From: Oceanicola sp.
GTDB taxonomy: Bacteria > Pseudomonadota > Alphaproteobacteria > Rhodobacterales > Rhodobacteraceae
Direction: 5' to 3'
NCBI GenBank assembly: GCA_022447275.1
Contig: JAKVBK010000022.1
Span: 1-52,122 of the forward strand
DNA length: 52,122 bases
The first letter of the stretch is position 1. Every line of letters begins with the position of its first letter. The notes under the pieces are model-generated. The model was not told where the DNA came from, did not search any database, and saw only the letters and a list, made by a program, of their open reading frames with translations. Of this stretch, positions 29,222 to 38,014 are shown piece after piece. Made by a program: the position numbers and the translations under genes.

Positions 29222-29814
29222 TGCCGCTTGTTCTTGCTTCGACGTCTCCGATCCGCACAGCGTTGCTTTCTCAGGCTGGTATAGACCACGATGTTCTTAA
29301 AGCACCGGTCGATGAAGATGCGATCCGCATGGCGCTGACCGCTGAAGGAGCACGACCGCGTGATATGGCGGATGCCCTGGCAGAGGCCAAGGCACGGCGC
29401 GCCTCGTCAAAGCGGCCAGATGCGCTGTGCGTGGGCTGCGATCAAATCCTCGAATTTGAGGGCGTGGCAAAGGGCAAGTTTACCTCGCCGGAAGATGCCA
29501 AGGCTGGCCTCACAAAGATGCAGGGGCAAAAGCACTTTCTTCACAGCGCAGCGGTGATCTACGAAATGGGCGCTCCGATCTGGCGCCATGTCAGCACGGT
29601 ACGCATGTATATGCGCAGCCTGTCCGAGCGCTACATCTCCGATTATGTGGATACATATTGGGAAGAGATCGCATATTGTGCGGGGGGTTACCGTGTTGAG
29701 GCAGAAGGCGCGCGCCTGTTCACCCGGATTGAGGGGGATTTCTTTGCCGTTCAGGGCTTACCCTTGCTAGAGTTGGTGTCATATCTGGCCCTGAGGGGGG
29801 ATATTGAAGCATGA
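29221..29814 (+). CDS. maf: Maf-like nucleoside triphosphate pyrophosphatase
   Basis: 197 residues. Maf proteins hydrolyse non-standard or modified NTPs, such as m5UTP or 7-methyl-GTP, to monophosphates. [19 protein letters not shown] is the conserved substrate-binding SxSPxR-type start, and [13 protein letters not shown] has the catalytic Asp region. A central [17 protein letters not shown] follows. The ATG lies directly against a DnaA box and no Shine-Dalgarno sequence is visible (CTAGGTTATCCAC), so translation may start on a very short leader. Its stop overlaps aroE as ATGA. Confidence 0.92.
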   Translation: MPLVLASTSPIRTALLSQAGIDHDVLKAPVDEDAIRMALTAEGARPRDMADALAEAKARRASSKRPDALCVGCDQILEFEGVAKGKFTSPEDAKAGLTKMQGQKHFLHSAAVIYEMGAPIWRHVSTVRMYMRSLSERYISDYVDTYWEEIAYCAGGYRVEAEGARLFTRIEGDFFAVQGLPLLELVSYLALRGDIEA

Positions 29815-30641
29815 GTGACCGTAAAGTACCGATTGCAGCCGTTCTTGGCGCGCCCGTGGCCCATTCCCGCTCGCCCAAACTGTTTCGCCATTGGCTGAAC
29901 CAGTATGGGATCGAAGGCCATTATGTACCGCTTCACGTAGAGCAAGCTGATCTTCCGCAAGTGCTCCAAGCATTGCCAGCGATGGGCTTTGTCGGCTGCA
30001 ATGTGACCATTCCCCACAAAGAAAAAGTACTTGAGCTGGCAGATGTAATTACGGACCGGGCTGCTTTGATCGGCGCAGCCAACACCGTGACATTCCGCGA
30101 CGGCAAGGTTTTCGCAGACAATACGGATGGCCACGGATTTGTGGCAAACCTCCGCCAAGGCGCCCCGGGATGGGAGCCAAAATCTGGAGCAGCAGCCGTT
30201 TTGGGCGCAGGCGGTGCAGCCCGGGCAGTCATTCATTCCCTGCTTGAACTGGGTGTTCTGAACATCCGTCTGGCAAATCGCTCGCGCCCCCGCGCTGAGG
30301 CCCTGCGCAACGAGTTTGGGCCCAAGATCACCGTTTATGACTGGGTTAAAGCGAGTGATATGTTCGAAGGGGCTGCCACAGTTGTGAACACCACGTCGCT
30401 TGGCATGGAGGGCAAGGCCCCTTTCAAAGTGCCGTTGGACACTCTGGAGCCGACCGCCGTTGTGGGTGATCTCGTTTATACGCCCCTGAAAACTGATTTT
30501 CTGCAAGTGGCTGAAGGTCTTGGCTGTCAGGTGGTCGATGGTTTGGGAATGCTGCTGCATCAGGCTGTGCCGGGATTTGAGCGCTGGTTTGGCGTCGAGC
30601 CAGCGGTGGAAGCCGCCACGCGGGACGCTGTTCTGTCATGA
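29811..30641 (+). CDS. aroE: Shikimate dehydrogenase (NADP+)
   Basis: 276 residues. It reduces 3-dehydroshikimate to shikimate in aromatic amino acid synthesis. [20 protein letters not shown] binds shikimate, [15 protein letters not shown] carries the catalytic Lys, [10 protein letters not shown] the Asp, and [18 protein letters not shown] the NADP-binding glycine loop followed by [23 protein letters not shown] is at the C-terminus. It is coupled to maf and coaE by ATGA overlaps. Confidence 0.97.
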   Translation: MSDRKVPIAAVLGAPVAHSRSPKLFRHWLNQYGIEGHYVPLHVEQADLPQVLQALPAMGFVGCNVTIPHKEKVLELADVITDRAALIGAANTVTFRDGKVFADNTDGHGFVANLRQGAPGWEPKSGAAAVLGAGGAARAVIHSLLELGVLNIRLANRSRPRAEALRNEFGPKITVYDWVKASDMFEGAATVVNTTSLGMEGKAPFKVPLDTLEPTAVVGDLVYTPLKTDFLQVAEGLGCQVVDGLGMLLHQAVPGFERWFGVEPAVEAATRDAVLS

Positions 30642-31234
30642 GCCCCTATAAAGTGGGTCTTACCGGCTCGATCGGCATGGGGAAATCCACAACGGCAGCG
30701 TTGTTTGCTGCCCATGACGATGTGGCGGTGTGGGATGCGGATGCGGCGGTGCATCGGCTTTATGCTGCAGGTGGGGCCGCGGTGGCCCCCATCGCGGCCC
30801 TTTGCCCTGCCGCGCTGGGCCCGGATGGCATTGATCGATCCGCATTGAAGGAGTGGATCGCGCAGGATCCAACCGCCATTCGGCAGATCGAAAGCATTGT
30901 GCACCCCCTTGTCGCCGATGATCGCGCGACGTTTCTGAACGAAACCTCTGCAAGGATTGTCATCCTCGATATTCCGCTTCTGTTCGAAACCGGTGGCGAC
31001 GCGCAGATGGATCTTACGGTTGTTGTGTCTACGGACGCTGCCACGCAAAAATCGCGTGTTCTGCAACGCCCGGGCATGACAGAAGCGCAGTTTGAGCGCA
31101 TTGTATCGTTGCAAATGGCGGATGCCGAAAAACGGCAGCGCGCGGACGCAATTGTTGATACGTCTTCCATGGAAGCTGCCCGGCGGGATGTTGCGGCGGT
31201 GCTCAGCCGGATTAGGGAGCAGATTGATGCGTGA
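30638..31234 (+). CDS. coaE: Dephospho-CoA kinase
   Basis: 198 residues. It phosphorylates the 3'-OH of dephospho-CoA in the last step of coenzyme A synthesis. YKVGLTGSIGMGKSTTAALF carries the P-loop (GSIGMGKST). AVWDADAAVHRLY is the conserved DxD region, and VILDIPLLFETGGD follows. The C-terminal ADAIVDTSSMEAARRDV is typical. It overlaps aroE by ATGA and dnaQ by 8 bp. Confidence 0.96.
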   Translation: MSPYKVGLTGSIGMGKSTTAALFAAHDDVAVWDADAAVHRLYAAGGAAVAPIAALCPAALGPDGIDRSALKEWIAQDPTAIRQIESIVHPLVADDRATFLNETSARIVILDIPLLFETGGDAQMDLTVVVSTDAATQKSRVLQRPGMTEAQFERIVSLQMADAEKRQRADAIVDTSSMEAARRDVAAVLSRIREQIDA

Positions 31235-31916
31235 AATCGTGATGGACACCGAAACCACGGGCCTTGATCCCTATGATGGGCATCGGATCGTGGAAATCGG
31301 CGGGGTTGAGCTGCACAACCACGTTCCCACCGGCCGCACCTACCACCAATACATCAACCCCCAGCGGGATATGCCGCAGGAAGCCTTCAATGTGCACGGC
31401 ATCTCAGAAGAATTTCTGCGCGATAAACCGCTTTTCAGCGATATCGCGCAGGCGTTTTTGGATTTCGTGGGGGATGCCAAGCTCGTCATTCACAATGCCA
31501 GCTTTGACATGAAGTTCCTCAACGCGGAACTGAAATGGGTTGGCAAGCCCCTGCTGCCAGACAACCAAGCCCTTGATACGCTTGCCATTGCGCGCAAACG
31601 CTTTCCTGGCTCGCCGGCGTCTCTGGATGCGCTGTGCCGCCGATTTGGCATCGACAACTCCAATCGAACTCTGCACGGCGCCTTGCTCGACAGTGAAATT
31701 CTTGCCGATGTGTATCTGGAGCTGATCGGTGGCCGCCAGCCAGATTTCGCACTGTCGGCGGATGCGCCCGGCAGTGAAGGTCAAAGTTCTGCGTGGCGCG
31801 TGCCTCCACGGCCAAGCCCCCTGCCCGCTCGGATTACGGATGCGGAAAAAGAAACCCACCGCGCCTTTGTCAGCGCGATGGGTGAAAAAGCAATCTGGTC
31901 CCGTTTTACAGGATGA
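31227..31916 (+). CDS. dnaQ: DNA polymerase III subunit epsilon
   Basis: 229 residues from the ATG at 31227; earlier in-frame codons lie within coaE. DnaQ is the 3'-5' proofreading exonuclease of the replicase. Exo I EIVMDTETTGLDPYDG, Exo II VIHNASFDMKFLNAEL and Exo III HGALLDSEILADVYLEL give the complete DEDDh set. The C-terminal ~45 residues, Pro-rich then helical, would bind the alpha subunit. It ends 10 bp from convergent secB and is the last gene of the rightward origin-side operon. Confidence 0.96.
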   Translation: MREIVMDTETTGLDPYDGHRIVEIGGVELHNHVPTGRTYHQYINPQRDMPQEAFNVHGISEEFLRDKPLFSDIAQAFLDFVGDAKLVIHNASFDMKFLNAELKWVGKPLLPDNQALDTLAIARKRFPGSPASLDALCRRFGIDNSNRTLHGALLDSEILADVYLELIGGRQPDFALSADAPGSEGQSSAWRVPPRPSPLPARITDAEKETHRAFVSAMGEKAIWSRFTG

Positions 31917-31926
31917 TTTCGGCGCT

Positions 31927-32445
31927 TTAGGCGTTGGAGGGCGCGGGCGCCTCTGCTCCGTTTGCCTGCGCGGCGGCACGCTTTGAGATTTCGTTGCGAT
32001 ACATCGAGATGAAATCGATGTTTTCCAGGTTCAGCGGCGGGAAACCACCGTCGCGCGTGATGTCGGATACGACCCGGCGCACGAAGGGGAACAGCATCCG
32101 GGGGCATTCGATCAGCAAGAAGGGGTGCAGCTGCTCATCCGGCACGTTTTCGATCGAGAAAATGCCGCCATACTCAAGCTCAAGCACAAACATCGGCGCA
32201 CCGTCGCCCTTGTTCTTGCTTTCCACGTTGAGCTTCATCAGCACTTCGTACTGGTTGGCCACAGACCGCTTCTTCGCATCAAGGTTCACGGAAACCTGAA
32301 TATCAGGCTGCACATCACCGCTGATGCCTTTCTGCGCCACGATATTTTCAAACGACATATCCCGGATAAACTGACCAAGGATTTGCATCTTTACTTGCGG
32401 GGTGGCGTCCGGCGCTGCGGCGGCCTTTTCTTGTTCTTCAGCCAT
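31927..32445 (-). CDS. secB: Protein-export chaperone SecB
   Basis: 172 residues. SecB keeps preproteins unfolded and hands them to SecA. MQILGQFIRDMSFENIV, then QVSVNLDAKKRSVANQYEVL and the hydrophobic-groove end CPRMLFPFVRRVVSDITRDGGFPPLNLENIDF, are typical. N- and C-terminal Ala/Pro-rich tails are disordered. It is the first gene downstream of fxsA on this strand after a 91-bp gap. Confidence 0.96.
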   Translation of the reverse strand: MAEEQEKAAAAPDATPQVKMQILGQFIRDMSFENIVAQKGISGDVQPDIQVSVNLDAKKRSVANQYEVLMKLNVESKNKGDGAPMFVLELEYGGIFSIENVPDEQLHPFLLIECPRMLFPFVRRVVSDITRDGGFPPLNLENIDFISMYRNEISKRAAAQANGAEAPAPSNA

Positions 32446-32536
32446 TGGAAAAACCTCTCAATCCATAACGTATGTTGGCGGTGGGGTTATCAGCCTTGGC
32501 GCGCCGCTTCAATGGAGGGATCATGTCCGCCTGCCC

Positions 32537-33043
32537 TCAATCGCGCGGCTGCGTCCAGCCCGATGGCCCATCGGGTTTGTCGAGATCCGTATAATCAGCC
32601 TCGATCACATCCGCATCGGAGCGCGAACTGTAGGTATACTCCCGCGACTGCTGCGTGCCCCCGGTGCTCATAGTGCTCTGAAATTGAACGGAACTTACCT
32701 TGATCCGCGCCTTGGCAGCGCGGAAAACAACGGATCGAAAAGCCGGGATCAGCAGCGCGAATCCGAACGCATCCGTGAAAAATCCAGGGGTCAGCAAAAG
32801 TGCTCCGGAAAACAGGATCATTGCGCCATGGGCCAATGGCTCTGTCGGGTCATTGAGCGTGCTGAAACTGCTTTGCACCTCCCGCAGCACCGCGACACCC
32901 TGCTGACGGACAAGATATGTGCCCAAAATGGCGGTAAGAATCACAATCGCGAGTGTTGGCCACAGCCCGATTGCCCCCCCAACAGTGATAAACAGGGCAA
33001 TCTCGATCAGGGGGATTGCAAGAAACAGGATGAACAGGATCAT
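32537..33043 (-). CDS. fxsA: FxsA family membrane protein
   Basis: 168 residues. The first ~35 residues form two hydrophobic helices (LFILFLAIPLIEIALFITVG, then LWPTLAIVILTAILGTYLVR). VLREVQ is followed by another hydrophobic hairpin, HGAMILFSGALLLTPGFFTDAFGFALLIP, with the TPGFxTD signature. The family is named for suppression of F-plasmid exclusion of phage T7; the cellular role is unclear. The C-terminal ~50 residues are hydrophilic and variable. It is divergent from the Tim44-like gene. Confidence 0.92.
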   Translation of the reverse strand: MILFILFLAIPLIEIALFITVGGAIGLWPTLAIVILTAILGTYLVRQQGVAVLREVQSSFSTLNDPTEPLAHGAMILFSGALLLTPGFFTDAFGFALLIPAFRSVVFRAAKARIKVSSVQFQSTMSTGGTQQSREYTYSSRSDADVIEADYTDLDKPDGPSGWTQPRD

Positions 33044-33122
33044 ATTGATCTTTCTTTCAGGTCTATCGTGCCAATCTGGCGATCAGGAAACAGCCGCCCA
33101 CGGTGGACTTGGCTGCGTTCAC

Positions 33123-33140
33123 TCCCTAAATAAGTAGGGA
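33123..33140. promoter_or_regulatory. Perfect inverted repeat between fxsA and the Tim44-like gene
   Basis: TCCCTA and TAGGGA flank a 6-bp AT-rich spacer in the 135-bp divergent promoter region, 39 bp before the Tim44-like start. It has operator-like geometry; no regulator is identified. Confidence 0.35.
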
Positions 33141-33178
33141 AACCACAAGTTACCATGTCTTCCCGTCAAGAGGGCCCT

Positions 33179-33847
33179 ATGAACATTGCCGTAATTCAGT
33201 TGCTGGTTCTTGCCGGCATCGCACTTTTCCTGATTTTGCGGCTCAGATCCGTATTGGGGACACGGGAAGGCTTTGAAAAACCTCCTGCGCCCGCGCCTTC
33301 AGCAAATGACGAAGCGTCGCAGGCCCGCAAAGGCTTCGAGGTGATCGAGGGCGGTGCGGATCGCGACATTGTCGATCACGTGGATGAGGGCTCCGACAGC
33401 GCGGATGCTTTGGCGCGCATGAAAGGCGTTGAGCCAGGGTTTTCCGTATCAGAGTTTCTGCAAGGCTCGCGTGCGGCGTATGAAATGATCCTGATGGCCT
33501 TTGAAAATGGCGAACTGGATGAGGTGCGCGGCCTGCTGGGCGAGGATGTTGAACAAACCTTCGTCGACGTGGTTGCTGCCCGCGAGGATCAAGGCCTGCG
33601 GATCGAGGCGAATTTTGTGGGCGTGCGCGAAGTGTCCCTTATCGAGGCAACGTTCGACAAAGACACCAGCGCGGCAGAGATCACCGTGCGCTTTACAGGC
33701 GAGCTGACCTCGGTTGTCAAAGACAGCGAAAACCGGATCGTCGAAGGTGATCCGAGCGAGATCAAGCGCCAGCGCGACGTTTGGACATTTGCCCGGACGA
33801 TGGGCACAGGCGATCCGAATTGGCAGCTGGTCGCCACGGGCGGATGA
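33179..33847 (+). CDS. Tim44/TimA-like domain protein
   Basis: 222 residues from the ATG at 33179 (GAGGG upstream). The N-terminal MNIAVIQLLVLAGIALFLILRLRSVLG is a single membrane anchor. A linker rich in Pro, Ala and acidic residues comes next. A Tim44-like domain follows (about 80-220): FSVSEFLQGSRAAYEMILMAFENGELDEV, then beta strands with VREVSLIEATFDKDTSAAEITVRFTGE and VWTFARTM. Bacterial relatives are inner-membrane proteins of unknown role, related to the mitochondrial import motor subunit. It overlaps mltA by ATGA. Confidence 0.9.
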   Translation: MNIAVIQLLVLAGIALFLILRLRSVLGTREGFEKPPAPAPSANDEASQARKGFEVIEGGADRDIVDHVDEGSDSADALARMKGVEPGFSVSEFLQGSRAAYEMILMAFENGELDEVRGLLGEDVEQTFVDVVAAREDQGLRIEANFVGVREVSLIEATFDKDTSAAEITVRFTGELTSVVKDSENRIVEGDPSEIKRQRDVWTFARTMGTGDPNWQLVATGG

Positions 33848-34914
33848 TCTGGAACGCTTTGCGGGCCAGCGGATGGGCCGCCATGGCAGTCATTGCGGGG
33901 TTGGCCTTCGGGGCTGGCCCCGTTTCTGCTTCCGGGCAAAGGGTGAATATGATCGACTTTTCCGATTTGCAGGGCTGGGACAGCGATGATCACCAAGCGG
34001 CGCTGAGGGTCTTTCAGGCCTCTTGCCCCGTTATTTCCAAGGCCCGGCCAGATGAAGATTGGTCCACCCTATGTGCCTTGGCTGATACGGCCACGGATGC
34101 GCGCAGTTTCTTTGAGCGCTTTTTTCGCCCCGTTGTGGTTGGCAACCCCTCAGAGGCGTTGTTCACCGGCTACTATGAGCCAGAACTTTTGGCCTCATCC
34201 ACCCGCACGGGCCAATACAACGTGCCGCTTTATGCCGTTCCGCCTGAGGTGCGTTCGGGCCCCCTGCCATGGGCCACCCGCGCCGAGATCGAAACCGGAA
34301 ACCTGCTGGAGGGGCGCGGCCTAGAGATCGCGTGGCTTAAGGATCCGGTAGAGGCCTTTTTCCTGCAGGTTCAGGGCTCAGGCCGTTTGAAGCTGACGGA
34401 TGGCAGTGTTTTACGGGTCGGGTTTGGCGGCAAGAACGGCCATGAGTATCGGTCCGTTGGCAAGGAGTTGGTGCGCCGCGGTGTGTATGAGCCGCATCAG
34501 GTCTCTGCGCAGATGATCAAGAACTGGGTGCGCCGGAACCCGGAGGAAGGCCGGCTGCTGCTGCATCACAATCCGTCTTTCGTCTTCTTTCGCGAGGTCA
34601 AGAACGTGGCTCTGCAAGACGGACCGCTTGGCGCGATCCAAGTGCCGCTGACCGAGGGGCGTTCGCTGGCGGTTGATCCAGCGCATGTGCCGTTGGGAGC
34701 GCCGGTCTGGCTGGAAAAGGCAGGGGCAAATCCGTTCAATCGGCTGATGGTTGCCCAGGATACGGGCAGTGCGATCAAGGGCCAGCAACGCGCCGATGTG
34801 TTTTTTGGCTCTGGCGATGCGGCGGGGCGGCAGGCGGGCCGCACCAAGGATGGCGGCCGCATGGTTGTTCTGCTGCCGATCGAGTCTGCCTTTGCCGCCG
34901 ATCCGGGCCTTTGA
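33844..34914 (+). CDS. mltA: Membrane-bound lytic murein transglycosylase A
   Basis: 356 residues from MIWNALRASGWAAMAVIAGL, a signal peptide ending near VSA-SG. MltA cleaves peptidoglycan glycan strands to 1,6-anhydro-MurNAc products in the periplasm. ALFTGYYEPELLAS, VEAFFLQVQGSGRLKL and the C-terminal 3D domain with MVAQDTGSAIKGQQRADVFFGSG carry the family's catalytic Asp residues. No lipobox Cys is visible, so it may be soluble or peptide-anchored. It is coupled to the Tim44-like gene and precedes smr by 3 nt. The AmgK/MurU recycling enzymes are encoded later in the window. Confidence 0.93.
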   Translation: MIWNALRASGWAAMAVIAGLAFGAGPVSASGQRVNMIDFSDLQGWDSDDHQAALRVFQASCPVISKARPDEDWSTLCALADTATDARSFFERFFRPVVVGNPSEALFTGYYEPELLASSTRTGQYNVPLYAVPPEVRSGPLPWATRAEIETGNLLEGRGLEIAWLKDPVEAFFLQVQGSGRLKLTDGSVLRVGFGGKNGHEYRSVGKELVRRGVYEPHQVSAQMIKNWVRRNPEEGRLLLHHNPSFVFFREVKNVALQDGPLGAIQVPLTEGRSLAVDPAHVPLGAPVWLEKAGANPFNRLMVAQDTGSAIKGQQRADVFFGSGDAAGRQAGRTKDGGRMVVLLPIESAFAADPGL

Positions 34915-34917
34915 CCG

Positions 34918-35535
34918 ATGACCCGTCGGCGCACCCCGAGGCAAGTACAAGCGGACGAGCGGGCCCTGTGGGACAGTGTCGCCGCCAAGGCAACGCCCAT
35001 GCGACCGGAAGACGCCCAAGCCCTCCTGAGCAAGACGGCCGCGGAATTGGATGTGCCTGCCGTCGCACCACCACCGCCTGACCCATCTGTGCCGCCAGCG
35101 AAGATTGCGCCCTTCGAGGTCGGTGCAAAACGCGCGTCGCAGGCCGGGGCATCAATCACTTATGTGCCGCCTCAAGGTGACAGCCGCCTCAATATGGATC
35201 GCAAGGCGTTTCTGAAGATGAAGGGCGGAAAGCTCATCCCGGAAGCGCGTCTGGATTTGCACGGAATGACGCTTGCGCAGGCCCATCCCACCCTGATCGG
35301 CTTTATCACGGACGCCTATGCGCAAGGTATGCGTCTGGTTCTGGTGATCACTGGCAAGGGCAAGGACAGAGACACAGGGGGGCCCATCCCAACCCGGCGG
35401 GGCGTGTTGCGCCACCAAGTGCCGGATTGGCTGCGCATGGCGCCGATCGGCCCGCTTGTTTTGCAGGTCAGCGAGGCCAATCGCAAACATGGCGGGCAGG
35501 GCGCTCTTTACGTCTATCTGCGTCGTGCGCGTTAA
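34918..35535 (+). CDS. Smr domain protein
   Basis: 205 residues. The N-terminal ~90 residues are Pro/Ala-rich and probably disordered. The C-terminal Smr (MutS2-related) domain starts at PEARLDLHGMTLAQAHPTL, has RLVLVITGKGKD and ends with GGQGALYVYLRRAR. Smr domains carry the LDLHG and TGxG motifs and cut or bind structured nucleic acid. The target of bacterial stand-alone copies is not settled. It is the last gene of the Tim44-mltA-smr operon and overlaps the MFS gene end by 4 bp. Confidence 0.93.
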   Translation: MTRRRTPRQVQADERALWDSVAAKATPMRPEDAQALLSKTAAELDVPAVAPPPPDPSVPPAKIAPFEVGAKRASQAGASITYVPPQGDSRLNMDRKAFLKMKGGKLIPEARLDLHGMTLAQAHPTLIGFITDAYAQGMRLVLVITGKGKDRDTGGPIPTRRGVLRHQVPDWLRMAPIGPLVLQVSEANRKHGGQGALYVYLRRAR

Positions 35536-36785
35536 GGGCTGGCCATCTGAGTCCGTGCCCGCCCAGCCGCCCAGCCCACAAGGGCAGAGCTGGCAAGGAA
35601 ATAGGCCGAAATCCCAAGCATCTGCTGATCGAAAGAGATACCAGCATCGATCAACAGCCCGGTCAGACCTGGGCCAATCGCGGATCCAAGCACCATCGCC
35701 GCCGCGGCGGTTGCCTTGATCGCGCCGAGGTGGCGGGTGCCATAAAACTCGGCCCACAGGGAGGGGGTAAGCGTGGCATTGCCACCCACGCTCAGCGCCA
35801 TCAGCGCCAGCGCACAGGCTGCGGCCGCGAATGAAGATGTGTTGCCCAGTACAGCAAAGCCGATCGCCGTGGGGATCTGGTACCAACCGATCAGGCGCGC
35901 GGTGCCCAGCCTGTCCAGTCCGATGCCCCAAAGCCACATCGCGGCCACGGCCGTAGCGGTGTAGATCGGAAACAGTGAGACAAGGGCAAAATGCGTCCAG
36001 CCTTTTACTTCTGCCAGATGCACCTGATGGAAAAAGAATGCCGTGCCAAAGGCGGAAAGGCCCAGCACAGTGGGAACGGCACACCAAAACAAGGGATCGC
36101 GCAGCGCCTCTGCGCGGGTCCAATGACGTCCGCCCATGCCCAATGTATCACTGCTGCTGGCCACCGATTGCGGCGTGCGTTCATGGCGCAGCAAGCGCCA
36201 GATCACCGGTATGGCTGCCAGTGCCATGCCTGCGGCAACCACCCAGAGCCAACGCCAGTCTACCCAGCCCATGGCTTTTACAAAAATCAGGGGCAAGCAG
36301 GCCTCAGCAAAGGCAAAGCCCATGGTGGCAATCGACAGCGCCTTGCCTCTGGAGGCGGAGAACCAGCGCGCCATGGCGACTGTGGCAATATGGCTTGTCA
36401 TGCCCTGCCCGGTGAAACGCAGGGCAAGGATGACCAGAGGCAAGGCCCAAACCATCGTGACAGGCAGCACGGCCATGGCCACGCATGCCAGCGCCAGCAA
36501 AGGCAGGATCGCCGCTGTTAGGGCCCGCGCCCGCAATCTGTCTGTCAAACCGCCCGCCCACAGCATCAACAGCGCGCTGGCCGTGGTGCCAAGGGTGTAG
36601 ATCAGCCCCCATTGCCCATCGCTGAGGCCGTATTCCGCCCGAATTTCACCGGCGAAGATCGAGATGAAGAAAGTCTGTCCATAGGAAGACGAAAACATCA
36701 AAAGCGCGCCAGCCCCCAGCCACGGCGCATTGCTGCGTAGAAAGCCAGAACTTTGGGAATGGGGTGGCGGGCTGTTTTGCTGCAT
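35532..36785 (-). CDS. MFS transporter
   Basis: 417 residues from the ATG at 36785; a GTG at 36824, directly after the upstream stop, is an alternative. About twelve hydrophobic helices are visible in two halves. The loop-2 region contains TDRLRARALTAA, a degenerate MFS motif A, and a charged central loop LLRHERTPQSVASS lies near residue 210. The pattern resembles monocarboxylate/oxalate-formate-type permeases; the substrate is unknown. It follows the DUF900-type hydrolase directly, so the two may share a transcript. Confidence 0.85.
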   Translation of the reverse strand: MQQNSPPPHSQSSGFLRSNAPWLGAGALLMFSSSYGQTFFISIFAGEIRAEYGLSDGQWGLIYTLGTTASALLMLWAGGLTDRLRARALTAAILPLLALACVAMAVLPVTMVWALPLVILALRFTGQGMTSHIATVAMARWFSASRGKALSIATMGFAFAEACLPLIFVKAMGWVDWRWLWVVAAGMALAAIPVIWRLLRHERTPQSVASSSDTLGMGGRHWTRAEALRDPLFWCAVPTVLGLSAFGTAFFFHQVHLAEVKGWTHFALVSLFPIYTATAVAAMWLWGIGLDRLGTARLIGWYQIPTAIGFAVLGNTSSFAAAACALALMALSVGGNATLTPSLWAEFYGTRHLGAIKATAAAAMVLGSAIGPGLTGLLIDAGISFDQQMLGISAYFLASSALVGWAAGRARTQMASP

Positions 36786-36824
36786 GTGCCACTCAGACCG
36801 CGCGAAAGGCGCGGCGTCAAACAC

Positions 36825-37934
36825 TTATGGCTCTGCTGCCCCATCTGGGGACGCATTGGGGAACAAGATCACCTGCGTCGCCCGCCGAACCGTCAAAACG
36901 GTTCCCGGCAGCAAACCAATGCGCACGGCCGCCCCTTGCTGGAAAGCAGCATCCAAATCCCCAAGGCTGGAAAGCAGGCGCAGCAACCGCGGCGAGGATC
37001 CAAAAATGAAATGGCTGCTTTTGCTGTCGCTGTTGAACTGGCTGACATCCAAGAGCGCCACTTCCAGATCCTCTACAGCTTCGACATCCTCCAAGGTGCC
37101 CAAACGGTTGGTTTGGCCCGATAGCAGGGCGGACAGGCGCAGGGCCCTGTCCTCATCTGAGGTGAAAATGACGAAGGGCTCAGGCAGATCGCCAATGGCT
37201 TTTGCCTGTGCCTTGAACACGTCCACATCGATATCCGGCGCAATCAGGATCACAGCAGCCAGGTGATCAAGCACGTCGTCACGCCCTTGCAGCGCCAGTG
37301 TCCGAAGGGCTTCCATCGTCAGGAGGGTGCCCATGGAATGGGCCACAAGGATGATCTTGCGCCCCCCGGATTTGCCAGCCGTGGTAATCATCTCAGCCAG
37401 ACCATCGCGGGCAAAGAGGGCGCTATCGCGGTCATGGGCATAGCCAACGGGAGAGCCGGCGCTGGGCCAGCTATAGGACATCAACACGCCGTTGATGCCG
37501 ATATCATTGTGCATCTGGGCGATCCGGTTCACCCCATCTGCGGCCACATTGTTGAAGCCATGCACATAGAGGATGCCGTGCCCTTGTTCCTTGCGAAACG
37601 CGCGCGCAAGCGCTTTCCGGAACTCCGGTTGGGGCATGTCCAGCTCGGAGTCGGTTATCACGAAATGGCGGTTTGGATCCGGTGTCTCCCGGCCCGGCAG
37701 GTTGATTTTGCCCGGCGTGTGCGTGGGTGGAATAGAGACTTCGAACTGCGCATAAGACAGATCGTCCCGTGCGTAGGACTCAGGCGGAGCGCCTGTCAGG
37801 GATCCCCGCGTCGTGCCCACGAAAACGGTGCTGCGCGTGCCCACGCCGTCGGGCGCTTCTACCACGTCCAGCGTGGCCCGCGGAGTGCAGGCCGAAAGCG
37901 CAATCACCACCAGAGGGATCACAAGACGAAACAT
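36825..37934 (-). CDS. DUF900-type alpha/beta-hydrolase lipoprotein
   Basis: 369 residues from the ATG at 37934 (AGGA about 9 nt upstream; an ATG 9 nt earlier is possible). The N-terminus FRLVIPLVVIALSACTPR is a lipoprotein signal with a lipobox (ALSAC), so it is predicted to be membrane-anchored in the envelope. GHGILYVHGFNNVAADG carries the oxyanion region and IILVAHSMGTLLTMEAL the nucleophile elbow (AHSMG). AVILIAPDIDVDVF has a likely acid. The DUF900 family is of unknown substrate. It is followed immediately by the MFS gene. hslU lies 80 bp upstream, ended by a hairpin. Confidence 0.88.
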   Translation of the reverse strand: MFRLVIPLVVIALSACTPRATLDVVEAPDGVGTRSTVFVGTTRGSLTGAPPESYARDDLSYAQFEVSIPPTHTPGKINLPGRETPDPNRHFVITDSELDMPQPEFRKALARAFRKEQGHGILYVHGFNNVAADGVNRIAQMHNDIGINGVLMSYSWPSAGSPVGYAHDRDSALFARDGLAEMITTAGKSGGRKIILVAHSMGTLLTMEALRTLALQGRDDVLDHLAAVILIAPDIDVDVFKAQAKAIGDLPEPFVIFTSDEDRALRLSALLSGQTNRLGTLEDVEAVEDLEVALLDVSQFNSDSKSSHFIFGSSPRLLRLLSSLGDLDAAFQQGAAVRIGLLPGTVLTVRRATQVILFPNASPDGAAEP

Positions 37935-37978
37935 GGCAGACATCCTAAACCGGCCGTGGCCCAATCAGAAGAAGCGAA

Positions 37979-38005
37979 ACCGGTGATCGGCGATCGATCA
38001 CCGGT
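37979..38005 (-). terminator. Terminator after hslU
   Basis: ACCGGTGATCG and CGATCACCGGT form a perfect 11-bp stem with a 5-nt loop, 9 nt past the hslU stop. On the minus strand it is followed by TTTCGCTTCTT. Confidence 0.75.
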
Positions 38006-38014
38006 ATGGCGCGA

